Origin: Cloeon dipterum
Taxonomy: Eukaryota; Arthropoda; Insecta; Ephemeroptera; Baetidae
Assembly: GCF_949628265.1 (NCBI RefSeq)
Contig: NC_088788.1
Coordinates: forward strand, 35,202,335-35,266,334
Direction of reading: 5' to 3'
DNA: 64,000 nt
In this document: positions 35,501 through 47,554 of the stretch, one piece after another
How positions within the stretch are numbered: the first letter of the stretch is position 1
Layout of the letters: each line of letters opens with the position of its first letter
Notes under the pieces: model-generated
Told to the model about the DNA's origin: nothing
Seen by the model: only the letters and a program-made list of their open reading frames with translations
Database searches by the model: none
Program-made: the position numbers and the translations under genes

Positions 35501-38500
35501 CTAGCAGCCGCCTCGGCCGTGGCAGTCGCAGCTTCCGCTGCTGCGGCCGCAGCAGTGGCTGGTGAAGGTCCTCGGCTGCTGCAGCTCTTCGGAGGTCCCA
35601 GGTTTCATCATCATCAGCGGGTCACAGACGCGTCCGCAGTGTTTGCTCAGTTCAACGTCGAGGAGGTTTGTGCTGAAGGCAACACATTATTGTGGGACCT
35701 TCTTCAGGACGAGACTATCGAGCAGTTGTCAGACGGACTTGCCCTCGAGGCTGAAAAAGCTATGGCCAACTTGCTCTGTTATAATGTGGATAGGTACATC
35801 AGACTCAAGTTTGTGGAAGGGTGTCTGGACAACCTGAAAAAGAACAGGTATCGAAATGAATCGCCACCAATAAGATTTTTTGTGGTGCTCAATTAGTAAT
35901 TTTCACAGATGCGTTGTGGTATCTCTACGTTTGTTGCCCAAGCTGCTGCAGTCCCTGCAGGGCGTCGGCGGAGGCCGAGGGGCTATCAGCTGCATACCTA
36001 GCGTCGGATTTGAGCATACTGCCGTGTGGGCGGAACACGAGCACCACATGATGGCCCACTTTTTTGCCAGCTTGGAGGCCCTGCGGAGGGAAGGGCCGCG
36101 CCATCCAAATTTGTTCCCTCTCCACCTTGAGCTGCAGGTCAGACTCAACTTTCTCACAGCTGTCTACTCCACCCCCGTGACGCCGGACAACTTCAGACTT
36201 TCCCTAGAACAAGTAAGATCTAATTCCATTCTAAATTACTTTTAAATAAAAATATTCTTGTGCAATGCTGTGGAGGGCTCGTCCCCTATTTTTGGTCATT
36301 CATCATGAGAATTTTGATCTGCATGTGTTACGGAAAAGTGCGGGTTTTTGCTGTGTCAGAGTCAGAAATTAAGATTTTGTTTTCAAATCTTTAACTAGTT
36401 TTGGATTTTTTTAGAGAGCTTGTAGGTTGATTTTGATTTGAAGCTAATTCATATCATGAGCGATTTTCGTAACAATAAAATTCCAGCAAAATTGTTCAAA
36501 TTTTTACTGACATATTACATTTTTTTTAAGTTAAAATAATATTTTTCTTTTACTTGAGTATGTTGGTCCACATTCCTTTTTCATTCTGGATAGACGAGGC
36601 ATTTCTGCATATACATCACTGAAATGTCTAAAAATTGGAGTATTTTACTAGAAAAATTAAAATTTGATCGCCATGATTTCTAGGTGGACATCTTGTGGCG
36701 ATGTTTGTCTGAAGAGGGTCGCTGCTCGGACGAGCTGGCTGCCTGGCTGCTGAGCCAGGCGCGCAGCACGGGAGGCCACGGCCCACCTGAACTGCATGCC
36801 CTGTCGCTGGAGGCCCTTAAACATCTTTACCTGCACAAATTGCCGAGCGTGCGGCCGGAGACGATCAGCATGGTGGGCCTGTCGCTGTTCCAGCAGCTGT
36901 GCAATCTGGCCCGAATGGCCCAGTCCGCCCCGCAAGCCACCCCTCTCGCCCCTCTCAAGGGTGTAGACCCCATTGGCTTGCAGCACCTCTGGAAGGTGGC
37001 TCTCAAAGCCAAGAATACTGGTACCGAATTCTGCGATGCGCCTTAATTTACAATATTGAGATATATATTTAATGCAGAAGTGAGCATGGCAGCGATTCAG
37101 TACTTGAACAGCTTCTACGTTGGACGGCAGTTGGAGCTGGAAGCCGAGTTTGTCGAGCAGTGCATGGCCCAGTTGCAAATGGCAACCGCTGAACTGGGCA
37201 CAAACCTTGAGCTCAGCCTCACCTACATTCAGCGAGCGATCATGCTGCTCAGGTCGCATTTAGAGATATTTAGAAGAAGGTACGACGCTTGAATTAATAC
37301 AAAATAACTCTTTAAGCTTGATTTTTGTTTCAGGTACGCTTACCACTTACGCCGTTGGCAGTTGGAAGGTGAAGGTGTTGTGTCCCACATGGGTCAAGTG
37401 GGGATTGGGGACGGGACAGCATTGAGAGTTGTAGTGCAACCGGCTGGAGTGCCGGACAAAGCGACTCTGGAACTACAGTCTTGTGACCTGGTGGCTGAGC
37501 TACGTGCCGAGGTGGCTCACTGGTACGAGGGCCTGCAGGCGCGCTCGCTACTGGCGCCTGCTGCCCCCCAAAGTACGCCTGTGTTAGGATCTCTGCTCGC
37601 TGACGGCCCTATTAGAATCATCACGCAAGGCCAGGAGCTCAGCACTGAATTTGACGAAAAGACTTTGCATGAAATGGGTTTCAAGGATAACCAGGTCAGT
37701 GTCATTTAATTTTCTTAAATTATTGATCGATTGCTGAACTAAACTTTCAGTTGATCTTCATTTCTATGGGCGCTGCGAGACCAAACAAGAAGCGTGATGA
37801 GGCGGCGTCCCTTCTTCCTCCGCCGCCTAGAGACTCATTGCCAACCCTCTTGCTACTTCAGCAGAAGTACTTTGACCAGCTTTTCCAGCTTCTGCACACC
37901 CTCAGCTCTCTCCAGCCAGCTGACGTGGTAAATTGCCACTTTGCCGAGCTCTTTTATTTTACGCGGATTACTTTTGTAGAACATGAAGGCTCCTGTGCTC
38001 TCTCGGCGCGTGTGGGAAATTCTTACGGTCCTGCCGACCAGCCCAACGCTGTTGAAGGGCTTCCAGGCAATAGGGACGCCAGGCAGCGCCCCTCTAGAAT
38101 CTCTACTTGACCCCTGCAGCCCCCAAAAATTAATGTATTCTTTACATATTATCGAATCACTCAACAAAGCAGCTACCAAGAGACTTAAGGTAAGTAGAAC
38201 GCATTTATTGCCGTTGGTTGAAACTAATTGGAAGAATCATTGACAGGCACACGAGGAAGAATCAAATGGCGGCGCGGAAGGTGGTCTGTGGAGTGAGCGT
38301 TTCATCCGAGCTGGAGGCTTAAAGCATTTGCTCTCCATATTCGCGTCTGGGGTGCTGCAGGGCGCTGGCGAGTGGCAGCAGGACTGCTTGGCCCAGTTGC
38401 TCAAGCTACTTTGCCAACTTGGAGTGGCCCACGAAGGTCCTCAGGGCAGCAACGCTGATGCTAGAAAAGCAAAGCACCGACTGGCTGAAAGACTTGCTGT

Positions 38501-41500
38501 GCACAGGCTCAATGAACAAACTTTGCAACTCATGCCGGTTAGTATTAGCTCTGGCGATAATAGAAATTCGTCATGCAAGTAAAAATTAAAATTCCAGACT
38601 GAATCAACAATGGACCGCATCACTAGCATTCTCCTGGAGGCGGCTGAACAGAGCCGTGGAGGTGGCGGAGGCGGCCTCTGGGGCCGTGCGCAGGTTGTGC
38701 ACTTTGCAATGGCGTTGCTAGTCTCCTGGGTGCATTCTTCTGAAGAGGCCAAGACTGCTCTCTTGTCTTGTGGTCGACTGCGCGTGTGGCTTCAACGCCT
38801 AGTGCTGGAGGATCCTGAGGCTTCAGTGCGCAGGGAGGTTTGCGCAGCCCTGTGCAGAATGTGCATCAGTCCAGAATCTTCCTTGTCACCGCCCCTGCTG
38901 GCGCAGCTACTGCACTTTTTGTCCATTGCTCAGGAAATGAAACCTCCACTACCATCCTCAGACTACCATGACGAGTCAAAGGTGATTGAATTTGGTTTGA
39001 CAGTAGTTCTGACTTAACGTTGTATAATTCAGGAGTTCTTTGGTCCTTCGTCAAAAGACTACTTTTGGTTGATGTGTCAACTGATGGACAATCTTTCAAA
39101 CGCTGCCCATAATGTGGACCTAGAGGAGTTGGCGTCACGTGTTGCAGAGGCCATCGAGGCCAGGGACTTTCTCGATTCTCGGCCGCGCGAAGATGAGGGG
39201 CTCGTGGGGCTTCTCAACCTGGCCACTAATATTGTCAAGCATGATCCACCCTTCAAGACAACAAAGGATGGTGGTCTGCGTCTCCTCTCCACAACTTTTG
39301 ACATGCTGTTTAGCCTTCCTGACCCTTCTAATAGACTGCTGCCAAAGTGCAAATCGGTGTGTAGGCTAAAGTTTTAATTTTCATCCGTTTTTATAATTAA
39401 AATCATTTCCAGAATGGTGCTCGCACCTCTGCTATTGAACTCCTGCTGGAGCTGTGCCGGCGTGCGCCAACAAACTTCGCGCAGCTGCACAGCCGCCTGC
39501 TGGCCCAGCACGTAAGGGAGCCCATGAGGAACAGCCCCGGAGGCAGCCAGGGTCAAGTGCCCTGGGATTACTGGCCTCACGAGGATGGCCGAGCTGACTG
39601 CGGCTTTGTGGGTCTGACCAACCTAGGCGCCACGTGCTACATGGCTGCGTGCGTTCAGCACCTGTACATGATGAAAGAGGCCAGGGTGGCCATCCTGAGG
39701 GCCAAGCCGGACTCTGCGGCCAAACATGCGGCGGCCCTTGAAGAGCTGCAGCGCATGTTCGCCTATTTGCTCGAGTCAGAGCGGAAAGCGTATAATCCAA
39801 GAAGCTTCTGCCGCGTTTACCAGATGGACCACCAGCCACTCAACACCGGCGAACAGAAAGACATGGCTGAGTTCTTCATTGATTTGGTCTCAAAGCTAGA
39901 AGAGATGACCCCAGAGTTGAAGCGGCTTGTCAAACGACTTTTTTGTGGACAGCTTTCCAACAACTTTGTATCACTGGTGAGATAATCTATTTTTGTTTCA
40001 TTTATTCATTTTTTCAATAATGAGGGAACCATAGGGTCGTTCCGCTCTGAAAAACTTTTTTTCCTCGATCTCGTGATGTTTGCATGGATCATAAGATGTT
40101 CTTGTACGTTTTAAAGTGTTCTTGCAATTTTAAAGGTGTTCTCGCGCGTTAAATATAACTTCTTGCACGTTGAACTAAATGTGTAGCACAATAAAGTTGG
40201 GATTAATTTTTTAACCAGTTGAAACTAAAATTCCTAGAACCCCCTTTCCCTTCTCCCAGGTGAAAATTTACCCCAGCCTTGGACTTTCGATGGTTCCTTT
40301 TTGACTTTGATAATTTTTTTATAATGAAATAAATTAATTAATGTGTTGCGCAGGACTGTGCTCACGTGAGCCGAAACGTGGAAGAGTTTTACACTGTGCG
40401 GTGCCAGGTGGCGGACATGCGGAATCTTTACGAAAGCTTGGACGAGGTCACTGTCAAAGACACCCTGGAGGGTGACAACATGTACACGTGCTCTCAGTGT
40501 GGGCGAAAAGTGAGGGCGGAAAAGAGGGCTTGTTTCAAGCGCTTGCCGCGCATCCTCTGCTTCAACACTATGCGCTACACGTTCAACATGCTGACCATGC
40601 TGAAGGAGAAGGTCAACACGCACTTCTCCTTTCCACTCAGGCTCGACATGTCGACTTACGTAGAGAAAAACCTGATGCCGCAACATCACCAAGGAGAAGC
40701 TAGTGAAGCTGAGTCAGCGAATGGAGACTCCAGCACTAAAAAGGAGGAGGAGGGTTTGGAGTACCAGTTAATCGGTGTAACTGTCCACACTGGCACTGCT
40801 GACGGTGGCCACTACTACTCATTCATCCGAGCGACTGATAAGTGGTTCCTCTTCAACGACGCTGAGGTGAAGCCTTTCGATTCAAATCAACTAGCCACTG
40901 AATGCTTTGGAGGAGAAATGACGGTAACTAGTGATTAAATGTGGAAAGAATAATTTTAACGCCTGGTGGCTCTTGCAGAGTAAAACCTATGACTCGGTGA
41001 CTGACAAGTTCCTGGACTTCAGTTTTGAAAAAACCAACAGCGCTTACATGCTCTTTTACGAGCGCGTCGATCCTTCGGGAGAGACGGTAGGCAATAGAGA
41101 AACAATCAATGGTCATGGGGAGACTATAGAACTGAGCAAAGACCTGGAAGATTGGATCTGGAATGACAACCGCAGTTTCCTGCGCGATAAAAACATTTTC
41201 GAACAATCCTACTTTCAGTAAATATTCTACTCTACATTTGATATCATGTCCCAACTCTTCCATTTACAGATTTGTATGGCAAATGTGTAGCTACGTGCCA
41301 CAAAGTCTTCCTGTAGGCGCATTTCCTGATGAGCAGCTTGCTCAGCTCACAACCTCTTTCTTCCTCGAAACTTTTGTCCACGCCAAGGAAAAGGTGAATT
41401 TTTTTCCATATTATTTGTAGGAGTGTTAGTCACTATGTGTTTTATTTTTATTTTTTATTCGACAAACTGTTTTTTAACATATATGCATTTTGTATGGTCA

Positions 41501-44500
41501 GAATAAACAAACAAAATAATTTGAATTAGAACCTTTGGTTGCAGCCAATGTTGGTTCAATGGGTGGACTTGGTGAGTCGGCAGCTGAGCGCCTCGCGGGC
41601 AGCTGGTGAATGGTTCCTCGGGCACATGGCTTCCGACCCTTGGTGGCCTCACGAGCTTTTTATCCGTTGCCCCATGCAGAATGTGCGCTCGACCTTCCAG
41701 CGTCTGTGCTTGCTGATAGTGTCCAAGCTCCGGCCGCATCACGCACCCTTGTACGCCAAAAGCTCCGATCCAAACGCCTCCTGCGTCACAAGATTCGTAA
41801 GCACCCTGCTCAACATGGTGAGGACAATTCTAATTTTTGCGAAGAGCTTGGCATTTAATTTAATTTTGCAGCTGGATCCGAGCGCTAAAAGCCACATTAG
41901 ACACCTGACAGAATACTTCGCCTTCCTGCACGAGTTCTGCAAGCTGGGCGAAGAAGAGTGTCAGTTTTTGATCTCTATCCACGCCATCGCAAGTTTTGTC
42001 TTCTTCCTTGTCGGACCTCTTGATGCTGCTGTAAGATTTAAAAATGTGTACTCCTTACAACTATTATTAACTTCCAACAATTTCAGGGTGAAATGCTTAG
42101 TATAAGTGATGAAGAAGATGACGAAGAGCTAGTGGCTGCACTCCCCACTGCTGACAAGTTCAAACCTACTTCCCTCGAGAAAATGATCACATTGGTTGCA
42201 ATGCTGGTGGAGAAGTCAAGAGCCGAGGACCAGCGCCTCCAGCTGTCTCAGGTGGACCTATCTGCAATCACTGGTGGAAAGGTGAGCATTCCATTAAAAA
42301 ATATATACCAATTTCTAAATCTAACTTTTTTACGCCAGGGCTTTCCATTCCTGTACCTGCAGACAAAGGAGTCGATAAATCTCCAGCAGACGCGCAATTT
42401 GATTTTCGCCCTGACGCGTTACAACGAGCGTCTTGCCGCTCAAATTGTCTCAATGGTGTTCTCGGCCGTGGCCAAGCACTCCGAGGCTGGCGCAGAGAAG
42501 GCCTCTGGGGGCAGCGATTCAAAAAGCTGGCAGGCTTGTCAGCCCTTCTTCAAGCTCCTCAGTCTGCTGACAGATCCCGGAGGGCCCGGCGGAGGTCCTG
42601 CAGGGCTGCCCTGCTTTTCGCAGCTCATCGTGACTCGAATTTGGGAGGCTGCCGAGTGCTGCCCCCAGAGCAGTCTCGAGTGGCTCACGGTGCAGGTGCC
42701 AAGAAACAAACTGGCCGCCTCCTGGGTGCTCGATTCGCTTGACAAATGGGTCGAACCCTACCTTTTGGCTCACAATAATCAGCGAGTCAGAGCAGGTGAG
42801 TTGTCATTTCTCACTTCTCACAAGGTCTTCTTTAGAGGTCTTAGGGCTGGCAATCTCCTGGAGAGTTTCTCAAACTTGCAGTGCAGTGTGTTTTTTGCGG
42901 TTTTTACCTGTTTCTTGCGGTTTATTATTGCACTTAATTTAAGGCGGCGGCTTAGCTGATTTTTTACCTGGCGGCTGGCCATTTTTCTCCTGCGCTTTTT
43001 AATTCTTAACCCTTTTTCACTGGCGCAGCGTGGTCTTTAGTATATTTTGATCAAACCTTTTGTAAAAAGTGGTAAATTTATTTTTTCCTCAGCTGCTGCG
43101 AATCTTCTGGTGGCTTTGGTACCAAACGCAAACTTCAAGAATCAATACCGACACCCACGCAACATATTGGCCAGCGGGGGGCGTGCTGGGGGCGTTGGAG
43201 ACCCAGTTATGAGCCCAGAGGCGACGCAAGTACAACACAAAATTTACGGGCTACTGCTCGGCCTGCTGAAACCAGCTCGGCAATACATTGACGCGGCGGT
43301 GCACGGCACGACCAAACTAGGCGTATTCTTCGCCCTCATCACACACTTTGCCACCTCACGCACTGAGAAACTCATGGTAGGGTTGATTCCATAAATAATC
43401 ATTTCGGTCAAGTAATCTTTGTTCTCTCAGTTTGGCCAATACTTTTCGGACCTGTGGCACATCTTCCACCCAAAGCTGTCTGAACCTGCCATCTCGATTA
43501 ACCACAACAAGCAGACATTGCTTCTCTTTTGGTATCACGTTCTCACCGACTGTCCTGAAAACGTCACTCTCATACTTCAAGACACTGCCGTTGTCAAGAA
43601 CATCGCATTCAACTACATTTTGTAAGCTCTACCAATCGAAAAGTCTAAACAGACTATAATATAAAATTTTGTTTACTGCGATTAACAGGGCTGACCACGA
43701 AGACCAAGAGCTGCTTTTGTTTAATCGGCACATGCTTCCTCCGTACTATGGAATTCTGAGGTTGTGCTGTCAGCAGTCACGGACTTTCACCCGACACCTT
43801 GCCAACCACCAGAATCTTCAGTGGGCTTTCAAGAACATCACCCCCTACCATATACATTATTCAGACGTATGATATCCTGAAATAAAATTTAATTTTACTG
43901 ACTAAATTTAAATTACATAGGCGGTGGACGAGCTGTTCAAGCTGATGCAGCTTTTTGTGACCAAGTATCCAGACTCGACTGAACAAGAGCTGAATGACAT
44001 CTCCAACTTCCGTAAATCAACCATACAACTCTACCTTCAGGTACACAAACAATTTTGGTGCCTGAAACATTATTTAAACATGCCATCCTTGCAGACTATC
44101 GAGGGTAGAAGTAACTGGTCCACCCTGGTGGCAGCTCTGCGTGTTTTGATAGATACTGATGAAGACAGACTTTTTCTTGTGCAGCAAGGAGGACTTTCTA
44201 ATCTCTTTGAGGTAGGCTTGCATTTAAAATAACCCTGCAAAGAGCCCAATTTACCAGTTAGTTTCGAAACCGCCAAAAGATTGTGCCAACGGTTACTTTT
44301 GATTTTAACGCTGGGCATTCTGCTCTTAAAATGACGCTGAAAACAAAAATTTGTCCAGCTAATCGACATAGAAATGTCGGGAAATATTTTTTATTTCAGA
44401 ATATTGATTTTCACGTTTCTGCAGCGGTTGGCTTAACCAAGAAATTTTTTAGCCATAAATCGCAGCAAAAAATAAATTAAAAATTGTTCTCTCAGGCGCT

Positions 44501-46515
44501 GGCTGCTGTTCACGTGATGTATCACGAGGCCACGGCATGCCACATCGGATCCGATTTTGTGGAGCAGCTCATCGTTTTGCTGGATATTTTAAGAACCCTG
44601 CGCCTGGCTCGTGAAGACGGGCGAGAAGTGGCAGCCTTAGGTCTTCGGGAGGCTGCTGGCGAGGCTGCCCGCCGACTGGCCACCCTGCTGAACACGTACA
44701 ATCCTGCTGAGCTGCGTTCTGTCGCTGTGACCATCCTTACTGAACTGGTGCTGCTGCAGCCTGCTGAAGTGGTGGGCACCCTGGTGCCGTTGCTCACGCA
44801 CTGCCACCTGGCCTACCAGGAGGCAACCAACGCCCTTCCTTTGGGACCGTTCTTTCCCAGAAGGGGCCACAAAATCCCGCCCACCTTCAAAAACAACGTG
44901 CGCCCACAAAGACCCATGGTCCAGATGATTGTGCCACACATACATCTTTCTGTCGTCAAGGTTAGTGCTCAGTCAGTTTGGAGAAATGCTGAAAGAGGTG
45001 AACCGATAAAAAATAGATGCCTCCTCCCGGCAGCCTGAAATACTCTTTACTTCCCTGACGCCAGGGTTTGATTTCTCCCCTGTTCTAATGGTCTTTTCAA
45101 ATTGAGGTGTGAACCAAAGCATGTTTTAAGTGTAAAACCAATAGCTCATTTTATTTATTTAGCTATAACAGAAATTTAGTAAAATGCAGTTTTTTCATCA
45201 GAACTAGCCTAATTCCGTTTATTGTTTCAGGGTTGTGACGAGGAGTTGGAACGCGCTTTATTGGAATTCTATGAGCCGTACCATCGTTTGATCGACCTCA
45301 TAGTGCGAGTTGCCCTGAAGACGCATTTGGCCACGGAGGCCCTTGTAAACCTGAGCGCGATACTCGGCCTTGAAGGTCTTCCCCTCCAACTGGATATGTT
45401 TCCCTGCCTGTGGAACCAAGTGGTGCAAGCCTGCGAAGCTACATCTGATGCCGTCCCAAACCAAGACAAACGACACGTAAGTTTTCTCTCTTTTTTACCT
45501 TTTATCAGACTGAAATTGTGTATTTTTTTCTTCAGGAGAACCACCGCTTGCCAAGGCTCAATGAACTGCAATCGGTGGAAGGAGTCGATGCTCGCTTCGT
45601 CCAGATGCTGGCGGAAAACGCCTTTCTTGTTAACTATGTAGAGACTGTGCTGCTTGACGAACGGCTTGCCCTCAACAGACCGCCTGTCCACGAGTTTGTT
45701 GCAACCTTCTTGCCAAAGGTAGAAATTATATTTTCTGGGATAGCAGCAATTTTAAGCTCGAAAATTTGAATAATCTGTCAAATTTGGCTTGAAATTTTGT
45801 TTCTAGACACTACTTAATGAAACAAATAGATTGGGGGGGGGGGGGTATTTTGATGTTTTAGAAATAAAAATAGTAATAACCGGGCTTTGAAGGTTTTCAA
45901 TGGTTAATTTTAACAGAGAAAAAATTGAGTAGACGCGATTTCCTATTTTTTCATAGTTTTAACAACTTACCTTGGATATTTTTTGGTAAGAACGTAAAAA
46001 TAAAGAAAATTAAAAATATTATGTAACCCCTTAGCTTTATTCTTTATTTATTTAATATTTTTTTTAAAAGAAAATTACATTATCCTTGTTCCCTTCAGGT
46101 CCAGCGGCAAGTCGTGAATGACCAAACGCGAGCAGTGGTGGGCAAGTTGGTGGAAGAGCTGGTGGGTGTGGCCGCGTCCCTCGACCTTCAGGCGCAGGCT
46201 CACGCCCTGAACGCCGACCTGCGCGCCCTGGCGCTTGCCCTGAGAGCCAACGCGGCTCCGAGCATTTCTCCAAGATTGGCGCCCGCACTGCGGCTGCTGG
46301 AGGAGCGACTGAAGCCCGAGGAGGGCCACGAGGAGCCCCTGAGCAACCCCGCCGGGGGCGGCAGCCCCTCGGACGCGAAGAAGGCGCGCCTCGACTCGTA
46401 CGACGGACTGACCAATGGCGACGACCAGCGGGGGGTGTGGCCCGCGACCCTGCGAAAAACACTGGCCGACCTGCGCGCCGCCCTGCCCCCCACCGGTGAG
46501 AACTGCGCCCCCTAG
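32553..46515 (+). CDS. USP34: USP34 / puffyeye giant deubiquitinase, complete 34-exon gene
   Basis: Exons: 32553-32598, 32667-32766, 33221-33470, 33523-33699, 34082-34510, 34571-34858, 34910-35173, 35264-35847, 35909-36212, 36684-37020, 37078-37279, 37334-37694, 37751-37927, 37980-38189, 38247-38537, 38598-38981, 39033-39356, 39413-39976, 40354-40923, 40979-41217, 41270-41393, 41545-41817, 41872-42030, 42087-42281, 42339-42795, 43093-43376, 43431-43621, 43689-43866, 43921-44040, 44095-44211, 44496-44960, 45231-45476, 45536-45718, 46099-46515; 3,169 residues. It is a cysteine protease that removes ubiquitin; the fly orthologue puffyeye stabilises Myc and human USP34 acts on axin. Seen: N-terminal MCCDNCGGLLQLLE, long helical-repeat regions, an acidic/Ala-rich linker (exons 7-8), a ubiquitin-like region (exon 12), then the USP domain with GLTNLGATCYM (catalytic Cys about 1651), CSQCG and the His box TGTADGGHYYSF (His about 1917). 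The C-terminal end (PPTGENCAP) crosses a possible GTGAGA donor, so a further exon is possible. Confidence 0.94.
39413..40923 (+). other. Catalytic core exons of USP34
   Basis: These two exons carry both catalytic boxes. The nucleophile codon TGC is at 39,635-39,637 within GATCYM; the general-base His codon is at 40,810-40,812 within GGHYYSF, followed by WFLFNDAEV with the third catalytic residue. A CSQCG…KRACFKRLPR segment is the finger region. All residues needed for activity appear intact. The intron between them (39,977-40,353) is longer than most here and contains degenerate GTTCTTGCACGTT-like repeats. Confidence 0.85.
42834..43039. mobile_element. MITE-like element family A, copy 3 (USP34 intron)
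   Basis: Degenerate ends AGAGGTCTTAGGGCTGGC and TGGTCTTTA, internal GGCGGCTTAGCTGATTTTTT and AACCCTTTTTCACTGGCG, matching copies 1 and 2. It occupies the intron between exons 25 and 26 and accounts for that intron's 297-base size. Confidence 0.6.
45055..45110 (+). repeat. Family C element terminal fragment (USP34 intron)
   Basis: CCTGACGCCAGGGTTTGATT followed by CCTGTTCTAATGG matches the terminus of the foldback element at 48,098-48,482. The remainder of the element is missing. Confidence 0.5.
45833..45845 (+). repeat. 13-base G homopolymer in USP34 intron 33
   Basis: An uninterrupted run of 13 G in AT-rich intronic DNA. It is prone to length errors in sequencing and could fold into G-rich structures on the coding-strand RNA. 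Confidence 0.9.
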
Positions 46516-47554
46516 TCTCTCAGTGGGCCCCCTCGGTTGCCCCCTTGGGGCCCCCGAGCCTTTGTGACTCATGATTATTTTTGTTCTCATTCAACTTGTT
46601 GATGATGTTCGATGATCGAATGATAGATTTTTCTGTGGCTGTGCTCGCTCAACTCTGATGAACGATGATAACTCGCGGTTAAATTAAGAAACTCTGTTAA
46701 TTGACTAAAGAATTAATTAAGCACTGAAGTTGAAGAGAAACCAGCAGACTGCCGATTCGTGAGAAAACTGAAAGATAAATTATGAAGTCTCCTCTTCGAG
46801 AGTGAAAAACAAAGTGTTCCTTTTCCCCTCCTTCCCAGATAGACCTGACCCCTCCCCCCTTTTCAGCCCAACACACCACACCAGAGAAAGTTTGTTTTGG
46901 GTGTAAACATAATTAAAAAGTAATATGACGATGATGCATTTTTTAAGCTTAAAAATTTGCGACGAAAATTTAATTTCGCTCATTTACGAGAGAATGTTCA
47001 GATTTGTCGAATAAAAAACGCTTATCGACAACATTGTTCGCTGTTTTGTAAGAAACAAGATGTTTTATTTGCGTACCTTCATGTTCTTTGTGTTCTTGTC
47101 ACAAGAACACGATTGGTAAGACTTAAATGAAACGATAATGATTGTGGTTTGCAATGATTTAACATTTATATGGGTTATAGTAATACATAATCCAGCCACT
47201 AAAACGTTTCAAGTATAAATAACATTTAACTTATGAAAGAGATAAATAGGCGCCGAGCAGCTTTACCTGAAAGCGATTCAAACAAAAATAAACTATTATT
47301 GCTAATTCCTCGGGAGAAGCTTGTCTCTTTTTAAAGTGTTTAAAACAGCAGCCATAACATTGTGATAACAAATAAAGAATCACTTTCTTTCTTTCTTTCC
47401 TTGGCGTGATTGGAATAAATGCAACCAAGAAACAAGGACGAAATTGGGGAAGTTATAAAAGACGCACCACCTCCTGTCAGCAGTGAGCAGGAGTTCCGGC
47501 CCATAATGAAATAAAAATTGTGAAAATTTCATCGGAAATGTCAAGTGGACGAAA
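46516..47554. other. Convergent 3' region between USP34 and PAPSS
   Basis: No coding gene. It holds the two 3' UTRs: a plus-strand AATAAA at 47,010-47,015 for USP34 and a minus-strand AATAAA at 47,064-47,069 that could serve PAPSS. If both are used, the transcripts nearly meet or overlap tail to tail. A short TTTC microsatellite lies at about 47,384-47,400. Confidence 0.5.

Noticed and set aside
36657-37259. A 200-codon minus-strand ORF
   Set aside because: Antisense to USP34 exons 10-11, and it crosses their intron; the plus frame is the conserved one.
46075-46590. Minus-strand ORFs of 171 and 132 codons
   Set aside because: Antisense to the last USP34 exon and caused by its high GC content.
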